Assembly: GCA_937930695.1 (NCBI GenBank)
Contig: CALHCB010000018.1
Span: 1-51,807 of the forward strand
Source: an uncultured Acidimicrobiales bacterium
GTDB lineage: Bacteria > Actinomycetota > Acidimicrobiia > Acidimicrobiales > SZUA-35
Reading direction: 5' to 3'
Length of the DNA: 51,807 bases
Shown: piece by piece, positions 16,389 through 24,364 of the stretch
Numbering within the stretch: position 1 is the stretch's first letter
Layout of the letters: every line of letters starts with the position of its first letter
Notes under the pieces: generated by a model
What the model was told of the DNA's origin: nothing
Database searches by the model: none
What the model saw: the letters and a program-made list of their open reading frames with translations, nothing else
Made by a program: the position numbers and the translations under genes

Positions 16389-17915
16389 CTAACCGGCCAA
16401 CCGGACGGGATCTCCAATGACTCGCACAGACCATGTTGTTCGGTCCGTGATGTCTGTGCCGAAGAAGTACCGGACTCGCCACCACCGCGCCGCGTATGCG
16501 GTCGCGTAGTCGATCGGAATATCCAGCGTTACGACAACCTTGCGGTCATTCCACGTCGAATCGCTCAAGGTATCGAGATAGATCTGTTGGCCTGTACCAC
16601 TCACATCGAGGGTGTAGGCGTGGAACGTTCCATCAGCTGGCCACGTCCAACTCTCCGCTACCCCGGCACACCCGGGTGTTGCCGCGGTGACAGAGCAATC
16701 TGTTGACCAAGCGAAGTCGACCGGAGCACCGTTTGGATCGAGAATCTCGATGCGTTCTGCACCTTCACCGACATCGAAGAGGGTGATTTCAAGCTGCTTG
16801 CCTGCATGCACAGAGGCGATTTCCGCCAGGTAGAACTCGGCGGATCCATTGCTCAACGAAGCGAACAGCGGAAGATCCTTCACCGCTGACACCTGCGGGC
16901 ACGTCGGGTCGTAGGCCGGGTCGCCACCCAAGGTGGTACAGAAGGAATAGCTGCCGCCGCTGAAGGCCCGGACCGCGAATCCATTGGAGCCGTAGGACTG
17001 ATTGCCACCGCTGCCTTCCGTGCTCACACGGAGGTAATACGTTCCAACTTCTGGCGTCGGGATGATTCCAATAGTGGTCCATGCCGCATCGGACGCTGCG
17101 TCGTAGGCTGGGAACGTCGTACTCGACAGCACCGCATGACCTGCGAGATCGAATGGCGGACCTGGAGCGTCATAGAGCGTAAATGTCGTGTCGAAGGTTG
17201 CCGGGGGATGCAGGCTCAGGTCGGTTGACTTTGCTGCAGAAGGAGCAAACGTCCCATCGTAGACCTGCACTCTGATGGGCTGGGTCCCGACTTGATCAAC
17301 CGTCACGGCCAAGATGTATTCGCCGCTGTAGTCGGGGTTCGGGACGCCCGTGTTGCAGCTCGTTGGGGGGTAGGCACCACCCGGATAGCCAGCAAGCCAC
17401 CGGGCAGAACGAAGATCTCCGTTCTCACGAACCGAACACTCTCCCGAGATCGCGAGCCAAAGCCCTTCGGCACCCAGACCGTTGTTCGGGCTGCCGAGCG
17501 CGACCGGCGGCGCATACTCGGCAACGGCGGAGCGAGTAATCGCGAACTCATTGATGAACGCACCGGAGAATGAAAGCTCACTCACCGTCGAAACAGTGAC
17601 CTTGAGCGAGAAGTTGCTGGTGAAGGCAACATCGATGGACGAGTCGACGCCTGGATTGAGGCCATTTTTTTCGATTGCCTCGATCGCAACGGATTCAGCC
17701 TTGGCTTGATCCGGGAGCCAGACTGCTCCCGCGAGTGCTGCTGCATCCGCAATCCGCTGATTGCGGCTTCCTTGGAGGTACCAGACACCGATGTCAACAC
17801 CGATAGCAGTGATCGCCATCAACGGAATCAGCAGCAACGCAGTCAGCGCGAGGGCGTAGCCCCGCTCCTTGGTGCGTGTGCCAGTCGAGTCGTGAACGTG
17901 GGTGCGGATTGCCAT
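16389..17915 (-). CDS. TadG-like pilus-assembly protein, cassette B
   Basis: 508 residues. The N-terminal Tad helix is RGYALALTALLLIPLMAITA, with IADAAALAGAVWLPD after it. The secreted region contains paired cysteines (ISGEC, PTSC, SFC, PTC, TDC, PGC). It is paralogous to 12649-14409 and about 80 residues shorter. The C-terminus TTWSVRVIGDPVRLAG matches the paralogue's. It lacks Glu5 of true pilins. ATG 17915 overlaps the TadE stop (ATGA). Confidence 0.82.
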   Translation of the reverse strand: MAIRTHVHDSTGTRTKERGYALALTALLLIPLMAITAIGVDIGVWYLQGSRNQRIADAAALAGAVWLPDQAKAESVAIEAIEKNGLNPGVDSSIDVAFTSNFSLKVTVSTVSELSFSGAFINEFAITRSAVAEYAPPVALGSPNNGLGAEGLWLAISGECSVRENGDLRSARWLAGYPGGAYPPTSCNTGVPNPDYSGEYILAVTVDQVGTQPIRVQVYDGTFAPSAAKSTDLSLHPPATFDTTFTLYDAPGPPFDLAGHAVLSSTTFPAYDAASDAAWTTIGIIPTPEVGTYYLRVSTEGSGGNQSYGSNGFAVRAFSGGSYSFCTTLGGDPAYDPTCPQVSAVKDLPLFASLSNGSAEFYLAEIASVHAGKQLEITLFDVGEGAERIEILDPNGAPVDFAWSTDCSVTAATPGCAGVAESWTWPADGTFHAYTLDVSGTGQQIYLDTLSDSTWNDRKVVVTLDIPIDYATAYAARWWRVRYFFGTDITDRTTWSVRVIGDPVRLAG

Positions 17916-18511
17916 CAGTCGAACCTCGGCTCAAGTCGCATGATCGTTGTATCGGACAACGTCGTATCGGGGAGAAACGGGGCGATCGTCTTGTGCTTGA
18001 CCTGGATGTAGACGCCGATCCAGTCCGCAGATGGGTACTGCTCGACATTGCGATCAAGTGGACACCACGTTGTGTCCGCGGATGTTGCAGCACATGTCTC
18101 GACGCCGGAAACGAACTCGGTTCCGGCGAAGCTCGTTGCCGGGAGCGTCAGATCAGTTCCGTCGTAGTGATTGCATTCGTTGTTCAATGGGAAGTTGATG
18201 CAGCCAGCCGGCATCGAGCCATCGAGTTCTGGCTTGAAGATAATGATCTTGACGATGTCCGTTGGGTCAAAGTTGTCGACCGCACCACCAATCGCCAAAA
18301 GCGCGTCGTGATCTGCTGAGCGCGAATTTCCAGATGACGAGATCACCCTGGCTCCAGACCGTGTCGCGTTGACGACGTTCTGGCTCTCCTGGGTGCGGAA
18401 TCCCAGTTCAGCGAGCCCAAGCACCATCGTGAGGAGGAGTGGGACGACGATCGTCACCTCGACAAGCGCTGCGCCTCGTTGGCGTCGACCATCAGGCCTT
18501 CGACGTCGCAT
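17915..18511 (-). CDS. TadE-like pseudopilin 2, cassette B
   Basis: About 198 residues. The prepilin motif is QRG/AALVEVTIVVPLLL with Glu5. The ectodomain has AGC, ECNHY, TC and TWCP, then WIGVYI, and ends MRLEPRFD. Counterpart of 14406-15056. The start is GTG 18514 or ATG 18511 in a GTGATGA overlap, exactly as in cassette A. Confidence 0.82.
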   Translation of the reverse strand: MRRRRPDGRRQRGAALVEVTIVVPLLLTMVLGLAELGFRTQESQNVVNATRSGARVISSSGNSRSADHDALLAIGGAVDNFDPTDIVKIIIFKPELDGSMPAGCINFPLNNECNHYDGTDLTLPATSFAGTEFVSGVETCAATSADTTWCPLDRNVEQYPSADWIGVYIQVKHKTIAPFLPDTTLSDTTIMRLEPRFD

Positions 18512-19107
18512 CACAGGTCCCTCGGCTCGATGCGCAGAATTTCCGTCGCAGTCATCCTCTTCGCATCACCGAAGATTCCCGTGATGAGGTTGCGCTGCAA
18601 GACAACGTGAACCCCGATGTAGTCCGCACTGGTCGTCGTGACATCACGCTCGTTCGGGCACCAATATTCGTCGAGCCCCTGCAGCGGATCACAGCCAAAG
18701 TCGGCCAGCGGTCGACTGAAGTCGCTGATGTCGTAGGTGTTGCATTGTTCGAGCGCAGTGTCCTGAGAGGTGATCAAGCAGTTCGGGGGAACCGTGTCAC
18801 CGGGTCCGTTTGCCTTAAAGATGACGATGGTTTGGATCGACCCATCCTCGAGAGGAGAGGATGCATCAAGCAGCACCTCGAGAATGTGGTGATCGGCATC
18901 GAGGTCGTTGCCGCCGATCGATGCCGCCCGAATTCCTTCGTTTGTCGAACCAGTCAGCGCGACGTAGTCGCGAAAGACAAACCCGAACTCAATGATCGCA
19001 AAGATCAAGAGGAAGAAGAGCGGAAGCGTGAGTGCAGCTTCGACGAGAACGGCGCCTCGCTGGCGGTCCTTCGGAGCTTTCTCGCCCTGTGAGGGTCGAC
19101 GGATCAC
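18511..19107 (-). CDS. TadE-like pseudopilin 1, cassette B
   Basis: 198 residues. The prepilin motif is QRG/AVLVEAALTLPLFF with Glu5. The ectodomain has PNC, QCNTY, GC and YWCP, then YIGVHV, and ends ILRIEPRDL. Counterpart of 15056-15688. GTG start, 3 nt after the stop of the Pro/Thr-rich Flp pilin, so it is cotranscribed with it. Confidence 0.82.
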   Translation of the reverse strand: MIRRPSQGEKAPKDRQRGAVLVEAALTLPLFFLLIFAIIEFGFVFRDYVALTGSTNEGIRAASIGGNDLDADHHILEVLLDASSPLEDGSIQTIVIFKANGPGDTVPPNCLITSQDTALEQCNTYDISDFSRPLADFGCDPLQGLDEYWCPNERDVTTTSADYIGVHVVLQRNLITGIFGDAKRMTATEILRIEPRDL

Positions 19108-19110
19108 GAA

Positions 19111-19677
19111 TCAGCCCGCCGGAGGAACGAATGGAGTGGTTGGCGGCGCTGTGGTTGGCGGCGCCGTCGGTGGAGGAGACGTCGTCGGTGCTGCGGTGGT
19201 GGGTGGAGGTGAGGTCGTCGGAGGCGGAGGGGTCGTCGGAGGCGGCGACGTTGTCGGAGGCGGCGCCGTCGTCGGAGGCGGACCAGTGGTCGGAGGAGGG
19301 GGTGTCGTGGGAGGTGGCGGCGTCGTCGGAGGCGGAGGCGTGGTTGGGGCGGCCGTCGTCGGCGCAGCCGTCGGAGGCGGCGTCGTCGGAGGCGGAGGCG
19401 TCGTCGGAGGCGGAGGCGTCGTGGGAGGTGCTGTCGGAGGCGGCGACGTCGGAGGCGCGACCGTGTTCGGCAGCCAAACCTGTTCGCCGCCGATGTCATC
19501 TGCGGCCTCGCTCTGGTACTGGGTCGTCGACTCGGTAAGCAGTGCCGCTACCTGGACACCGGCGAGCACGAGCACGCCAAGAATCAGCGCGTACTCCACT
19601 GCGGCCGCGCCGCGACTACGCGTGGCATGGTCGCGTTTCCCTGGTTCTGGTGCCACCGATGAATACGTCACACTCAT
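19111..19677 (-). CDS. Flp-type pilin with long Pro/Thr-rich tail
   Basis: 188 residues. Type IVb pilin N-terminus SRG/AAAVEYALILGVL (cleavage expected after Gly23; Glu at mature position 5, Tyr6), one hydrophobic helix, a short linker (to about residue 72), then about 116 residues almost only of Pro, Thr, Ala and Ser (PPPPTT units). Ordinary Flp pilins are 50-80 residues, so the tail is the odd part; it may be a rigid stalk or glycosylation substrate. ATG 19677 is chosen from the pilin leader length; the frame is open to 19722. It heads the four-gene set flp-TadE1-TadE2-TadG. Confidence 0.8.
   Translation of the reverse strand: MSVTYSSVAPEPGKRDHATRSRGAAAVEYALILGVLVLAGVQVAALLTESTTQYQSEAADDIGGEQVWLPNTVAPPTSPPPTAPPTTPPPPTTPPPPTTPPPTAAPTTAAPTTPPPPTTPPPPTTPPPPTTGPPPTTAPPPTTSPPPTTPPPPTTSPPPTTAAPTTSPPPTAPPTTAPPTTPFVPPAG
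19114..19461 (-). repeat. Pro/Thr codon repeat in the Flp tail
   Basis: A degenerate repeat of about 18 nt, coding PPPPTT-like units on the minus strand, with G-rich GGAGGCGG motifs on the plus strand. Such DNA is prone to slippage, so tail length may vary between strains. Confidence 0.8.
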
Positions 19678-19780
19678 CAAGTCGGCCTGAGGGGCACCAC
19701 TCTTGAGAGTGGATCCACCCAAGCATGGGGAGGAACATTGCCCGATTGCCCGAAATCAGCGAGTTTTCGGCACTACATCC

Positions 19781-19803
19781 TATGAAAGCCCATTGATTTG
19801 GGC
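19781..19803 (-). terminator. Possible weak terminator after rng
   Basis: A 5-bp stem GCCCA/TGGGC with a 6-nt loop on the minus strand is followed by TTTCAT, 18 nt after the rng stop. Stem is short, so this is tentative. Confidence 0.3.
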
Positions 19804-19820
19804 CGGCAATGACCCCGAGG

Positions 19821-21515
19821 TCAACGGCGCCGAGAGCGCGATTTGCCGCCGGACTTCCCCTTGGCCGCAGGCTGAGCGTTGGCCCCCTTCGGCGGAGCGA
19901 TCCAATCATGCAGTGCAAGGCCCCGGCCCGAACAATGCGGGCAAGAATCGGAAAGCGACTCCAAAAGACCCTCGCCGATCCGCTTCCTCGTCATCTCCGC
20001 CAGACCGAGCTCGCTGATGTCGAAGACCTGGGTTCGCGTTTTGTCTCGGCTCAGCGCCTTTCGGAACACCCGCATCACTTCGTCGCGGTTCTTCCGATCT
20101 TCCATGTCGACGAAATCGATGACGATGATGCCACCGATGTCACGCAATCGCAGCTGGTGCGCCACTTCCTCAGCAGCTTCGAGGTTGTTCCGAAAGACGG
20201 TCTCTTCGAGGCTTGATGAGCCGACGTTCTTGCCGGTGTTGACATCGATAACCGTCAAGGCCTCGGTGCCTTCGATGATCAACGACCCACCACTCGGGAG
20301 CCAGACTTTGCGATCGAGAGCTTTGTGAAGCTGCTCATGAACGTGGTGGCGCTCCAGAATCGACAAACCCTCTGATCCCTCGTCGTAGTACTCGACTCGG
20401 TCGGCCAGAGCTGGAGTGATCACCGAGATGTATTCAGACACCTCGTCAAACAGCGCTTGGTCGTCGATGATGACGCCGCGATATTCCTTATTGAATTCCT
20501 CACGGATCATGCGGGTCGACATGTCGGGCTCGCGGTACAGCAGATTCGGGGCTTTGGAACTTGTCGAGAGCTTCTCGATTTGGTTCCACTGCTGCACGAG
20601 CCCAGCAACATCGCGCTCGATTTCTTCTGCCGTCACGTTCTCGGCCGCGGTACGGACGATGAGCCCGTGTCCCTTTGGCCGCACCTTGTCGAGGATCTGA
20701 CGAAGTCGGCGCCGTTCGTTGTCTGGCAAGCGCTTCGAGATGCCGTAGGTGTCGCTGTTCGGTACCAGGACGACGAAGCGGCCCGGGAGGGACACCTCGG
20801 TCGTGAGCCGGGCACCCTTGTGTGCGATCGGGTTCTTCGTGACCTGGCAGAGCGTTGACTGCTTTGCCTTGAGCAATTGCTCGATCTTGGGACGACCATT
20901 CGAGTCGTCGACATCGTCCTTGTCGTATTGCACATCGCCGCGATACAGCACCGCGTTTTTCGGTGTGCCGATATCCACGAACGCTGCCTCCATACCGGGC
21001 AGCACGTTCTGGACTTTGCCCAGGTAGATGTTGCCGTGGATCTGGAAGACATCGTCGCTTGGGCGAGAGACGTAGTACTCGATCAGGTTGCGACCTTCGA
21101 GCACCGCAATATGAGTGGCGTCGGCTTTCTTGGACACCACCATCAGATAGCGACCGACGGGCCGGCCCTTGCGCACCCGACCTCGGCGCCGGCTCAGTTG
21201 TTCTTCATCGAGCTCGACTGGGCCGTCGGCAACCACAGCCTCGATTGGCTGGGATCCTTCGGGGCGCTTCTTGGCACCGCCACGGCGGCGACGACGACGA
21301 CGTTTGCTCGCCGGGCTCGTTCCCCCGTCCTTATTGGATTCGGGCTGTTGAGGGGACTTCGGCTTGGTGGCCGAGGCTGCAGCGGTTGCTGGCTTGGTGT
21401 CGCCAATTTTTGGCTTTGGAGCTTGCGGCTGCTTCTCGGCAGGCCGGGAACGAGCTCCCTCGTTTGGTCCCCGATCGGCAGCGTCGTTTGCGCCGCCGTT
21501 CTCGGACACGTTCAT
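19821..21515 (-). CDS. rng: Ribonuclease E/G family endoribonuclease
   Basis: 564 residues. An N-terminal basic, Pro/Lys-rich extension (1-115, with KRRRRRRRGGAKKR) precedes the catalytic core: S1 RNA-binding domain (about 162-245, GNIYLGKVQNVLPGMEAAFV), RNase H-like and DNase I-like parts with the metal-binding motifs VIDVNTGK and VIDFVDM, and the Zn-link CPHCSGRG near the C-terminus. It processes rRNA and turns over mRNA. Compared with mycobacterial RNase E, the C-terminal scaffold is missing and the basic arm is N-terminal. GGGAAG upstream of ATG 21515 serves as ribosome-binding site. Neighbours DUF2344 and radical SAM form the usual actinobacterial trio. Confidence 0.93.
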   Translation of the reverse strand: MNVSENGGANDAADRGPNEGARSRPAEKQPQAPKPKIGDTKPATAAASATKPKSPQQPESNKDGGTSPASKRRRRRRRGGAKKRPEGSQPIEAVVADGPVELDEEQLSRRRGRVRKGRPVGRYLMVVSKKADATHIAVLEGRNLIEYYVSRPSDDVFQIHGNIYLGKVQNVLPGMEAAFVDIGTPKNAVLYRGDVQYDKDDVDDSNGRPKIEQLLKAKQSTLCQVTKNPIAHKGARLTTEVSLPGRFVVLVPNSDTYGISKRLPDNERRRLRQILDKVRPKGHGLIVRTAAENVTAEEIERDVAGLVQQWNQIEKLSTSSKAPNLLYREPDMSTRMIREEFNKEYRGVIIDDQALFDEVSEYISVITPALADRVEYYDEGSEGLSILERHHVHEQLHKALDRKVWLPSGGSLIIEGTEALTVIDVNTGKNVGSSSLEETVFRNNLEAAEEVAHQLRLRDIGGIIVIDFVDMEDRKNRDEVMRVFRKALSRDKTRTQVFDISELGLAEMTRKRIGEGLLESLSDSCPHCSGRGLALHDWIAPPKGANAQPAAKGKSGGKSRSRRR

Positions 21516-21530
21516 GGAAATCTTCCCTTC

Positions 21531-22304
21531 TCATGACGCACACCGTTCGTCGGACATGGCGCTCGCCTCAGAGGGGGCAATCGACCTGGTCAGCAACGTG
21601 TGGGGTGCGGCGGGCGAATCGGGAGCCTCGATGGGCTCAGACCGATTGCCGTTGTCTTGTTGGATGAACTGATGGGTGCGGCGTATTCGTCCCTCACCGA
21701 ACTCTGGCGACAGGACCCGAATGAACTCTGATGGTCGAATCGTCAGTGCGTCTGTTGAGAGAAGTGCCACGAGCTGCACACCATTATCCGTCGGCCCGGC
21801 GATCTCGATTTCGAGAATGGCCGGGCGGACATCGACCGTGGTGGTCTTGCCCTTTCGCTCACGTTCGAGTGGTAGCTCGGGAGCATTCAGGGTGTCTGAC
21901 ACTGCAGCTGTTACGTCAGCTGAGTCACCAAGGACTTCGATGATCCAGCGACAACAGGAGATGCTCTCCTGAAGTGAGGCCGTACCGGGCTCGAGATGCG
22001 CCGCCGCTTCAACGGACAAGCCGTCGGGGAGCGCCTCGGTGAGCCGGGTAGGCAGTTCCTCGAGATCGACTGGCGTAACAAAGTCGATGTCGAGGTATTC
22101 GGCTTCCGATTCATAGGCCACCGTCAACGCCAAGCCGAAGCTGATGCGCGGACGAGGGGAGAATCCTTCGGAGTACGAGACAGGAAGCCTGAGCTTTCGG
22201 ATGGAGCGTTCAACGATTCGGGCCATGTCTCGATGGCTGATGAATCGAATCTTCCCGGTCTTGGAGAAGCGAACGCGAACAGTAAATCGGGCGGGCGGGT
22301 TCAT
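21531..22304 (-). CDS. TIGR03936 family (DUF2344) radical SAM-associated protein
   Basis: 257 residues. The N-terminus has RVRFSKTGKIRFISHRDMAR and YSEGFSPRPRISFG, diagnostic of the DUF2344 family. It is found next to, or fused with, TIGR03960 radical SAM proteins and next to RNase E/G, as here. It is thought to act on RNA or a tRNA-related substrate, but the reaction is not established. 25 bp separate it from the radical SAM gene and 15 bp from rng. Confidence 0.9.
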   Translation of the reverse strand: MNPPARFTVRVRFSKTGKIRFISHRDMARIVERSIRKLRLPVSYSEGFSPRPRISFGLALTVAYESEAEYLDIDFVTPVDLEELPTRLTEALPDGLSVEAAAHLEPGTASLQESISCCRWIIEVLGDSADVTAAVSDTLNAPELPLERERKGKTTTVDVRPAILEIEIAGPTDNGVQLVALLSTDALTIRPSEFIRVLSPEFGEGRIRRTHQFIQQDNGNRSEPIEAPDSPAAPHTLLTRSIAPSEASAMSDERCAS

Positions 22305-22329
22305 GAATTACGTTTCATGAGGCGGCCAT

Positions 22330-24300
22330 TCATGAGCTTGCGCTCAATGGAGCCGATGCCCCTTCGGAGCGCCTCCCGAGTGTTACGGGCACCGCAGCAC
22401 CCGTGGAAAGATCCTGGCCAGTTCCTTGGCTGCCACCCGCAGGTGGAACCGCAGAGGCTACGACGTGTTCGATGCCGTAGCCCGTGCATGCCCCACAGTC
22501 ATAGCAGGGCGTCCAGCGGCAATCGGGAAGGCCGACTTCGGCCAACGAGTCTTGCCAATCGTCCCACAAGAAATCTTTGTGGAGCCCGGCAGACAGATGG
22601 TCCCACGGAAGCGCCTCGTCTTCACTGCGGTGGCGGTAGGTAAACCATTCGAGGTCCAGATCGTGCTCGGCCATGGCATCGACCCATCGGTCGAGCTCGA
22701 AATGCTCTGACCACTCTTGGAAGACACCGCCGTTTCGCCAGACCGTTTCGACCACATCGGCAATTCGCCGATCGCCGCGAGCCAGTATTCCTTCGGCCAA
22801 GGTCGCGGAAGGATCGTGCCACTTGATGGTGACGCCCTTTGTCTTACGGGTGGCGTCGCGCAGCAAGTTGACCTTGCGTTGGAGTTCGTCTGCGGTGTTC
22901 TGACCGAACCACTGAAACGGCGTGAACGGCTTGGGAACAAACCCCCCGACCGACGCCGTGACAGTGGCACGATTGGTGTAGGTCCGGCCGATCTCGGCAC
23001 AGCGCGTCGCCAATTCGGCGATTCCGAGCGTGTCTTCGTCGGTCTCGGACGGGAGGCCGATCAGGAAGTACAGCTTCACTCTCTGCCAACCTTGACTGAA
23101 GGCAGCATCCACGGCTTCGTACAGGTCTTCTTCGCGAATCAGTTTGTTGATGATCTGGCGCATCCGCCAGGTTCCGGCTTCTGGGGCAAAGGTGAGACCG
23201 GATCGCTTTGCCCGTTGAAGCTGCGCGGCAATTCCGACGCCGAACGCATCGACCCGCAAACTCGGAAGCGACACTGACAATGGACCACAGCCTGCATCTT
23301 CGCTGTCATCCATCAGGCCCATGACGACGGGCTCGATCCCGCTGAAATCAGCGGTTGAGAGCGACGTGAGTGACACCTCGTCGTACCCGGTGCGTTCGAT
23401 TCCCTGCTGCACCATGGTGCGCACTTGATCAGCCGGTCGCTCACGGACTGGGCGTGTGATCATTCCTGCCTGACAGAAACGACAGCCTCTGGTGCATCCA
23501 CGGAACACTTCGACGTTGAGCCGATCGTGCACGACCTCGGTGAGCGGCACCAATTGTTCTTTGGGATAGGGCCATTCGGCAAGATCCGCAACGGTCCGTT
23601 TCTCGACGGAGCGAGGCGCGACGTCAGAGATTGGTGCGGTGCCCATAAGCGCCGGGCCGTCGTAGACCGGTGCATAAAGGCTCGGAACATAGACGCCCTC
23701 GACTTGGGCCAAGGCAGCCAACGTCTCGGCACGAGATGCCCCGAGCGCACGCTGGGCAACCAGGACGTCGGTCATCTCGCCAACAGGCTCTTCGCCATCG
23801 CCCAAGACCACGGCGTCAAGGAAGGGGGCAAGAGGTTCGGGATTGAACATGCAATGGCCACCGGCCACGACAAGCGTGTCACCCTCTTGACGATCCTCCG
23901 CCCGAACGGCCAGTCCCGCGAGGTCAATGCAGTTGACGACGTTGGTGTAGGTCAGCTCGGCCGAAACGCCAAAGGCGAGCACATCGAATTCTGCTGCAGG
24001 CGTGTGGTGTTCGACGGAGAAGAGTGGGATGTTCTCTTCTCGCATGATCGCTTCGAGGTCGCTCCACGGTGCGTAGGAGCGATCGGCTCGAGCATCTGCG
24101 CGCTCGTTGATGATCTCGTAGAGAATCTGCAGACCCTGGTTTGGAAGTCCGATCTCATACGCATCGGGATACGTAAAAAGCCAGCTGATGAGGCTGGAAT
24201 CGGGAGCTTTCGCCTTGGCGCCGTCTTCGCAGCCGATGTACCTGGCCGGCTTCTGGACGTGGGCAAGCCGGGGCTCGAGTTGAGGCCATACGGATGTCAC
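22330..24300 (-). CDS. TIGR03960 family B12-binding-like radical SAM protein
   Basis: 656 residues. The N-terminal part resembles a cobalamin-binding fold (LAFGVSAELTYTNVVN, VVAGGHCMFNPEP). The radical SAM domain has the [4Fe-4S] cysteines C269, C273 and C276 in FRGCTRGCRFCQAG. The C-terminal region holds CYDCGACTGYG. Such proteins pair with DUF2344; the likely role is RNA modification, not proven. Starts with GTG 24300 behind a -10-like TAGTAT. First gene of the operon leading into rng. Confidence 0.92.
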   Translation of the reverse strand: MTSVWPQLEPRLAHVQKPARYIGCEDGAKAKAPDSSLISWLFTYPDAYEIGLPNQGLQILYEIINERADARADRSYAPWSDLEAIMREENIPLFSVEHHTPAAEFDVLAFGVSAELTYTNVVNCIDLAGLAVRAEDRQEGDTLVVAGGHCMFNPEPLAPFLDAVVLGDGEEPVGEMTDVLVAQRALGASRAETLAALAQVEGVYVPSLYAPVYDGPALMGTAPISDVAPRSVEKRTVADLAEWPYPKEQLVPLTEVVHDRLNVEVFRGCTRGCRFCQAGMITRPVRERPADQVRTMVQQGIERTGYDEVSLTSLSTADFSGIEPVVMGLMDDSEDAGCGPLSVSLPSLRVDAFGVGIAAQLQRAKRSGLTFAPEAGTWRMRQIINKLIREEDLYEAVDAAFSQGWQRVKLYFLIGLPSETDEDTLGIAELATRCAEIGRTYTNRATVTASVGGFVPKPFTPFQWFGQNTADELQRKVNLLRDATRKTKGVTIKWHDPSATLAEGILARGDRRIADVVETVWRNGGVFQEWSEHFELDRWVDAMAEHDLDLEWFTYRHRSEDEALPWDHLSAGLHKDFLWDDWQDSLAEVGLPDCRWTPCYDCGACTGYGIEHVVASAVPPAGGSQGTGQDLSTGAAVPVTLGRRSEGASAPLSASS

Positions 24301-24309
24301 TGGATCGCA

Positions 24310-24315
24310 ATACTA
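24310..24315 (-). promoter_or_regulatory. -10 box of the radical SAM-DUF2344-rng operon
   Basis: TAGTAT on the minus strand, 9 nt before GTG 24300. It directly follows hairpins that end the mre operon. Confidence 0.5.
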
Positions 24316-24336
24316 GCGGCTCAGTCTCACATCGGT

Positions 24337-24360
24337 GAGATACCAAAACCCCAGTATCTC
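24337..24360 (-). terminator. Hairpin after rodA
   Basis: A 7-bp perfect stem GAGATAC/GTATCTC, 4 nt after the rodA stop; a second overlapping stem TCTCAC/GTGAGA (24325-24340) could form as an alternative. No U-tract. Confidence 0.5.
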
Positions 24361-24364
24361 GTGG

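Noticed and set aside
19114..19461. G-rich repeats as a CRISPR array
   Set aside because: The units are contiguous codon repeats within a reading frame, with no spacers and no cas genes.
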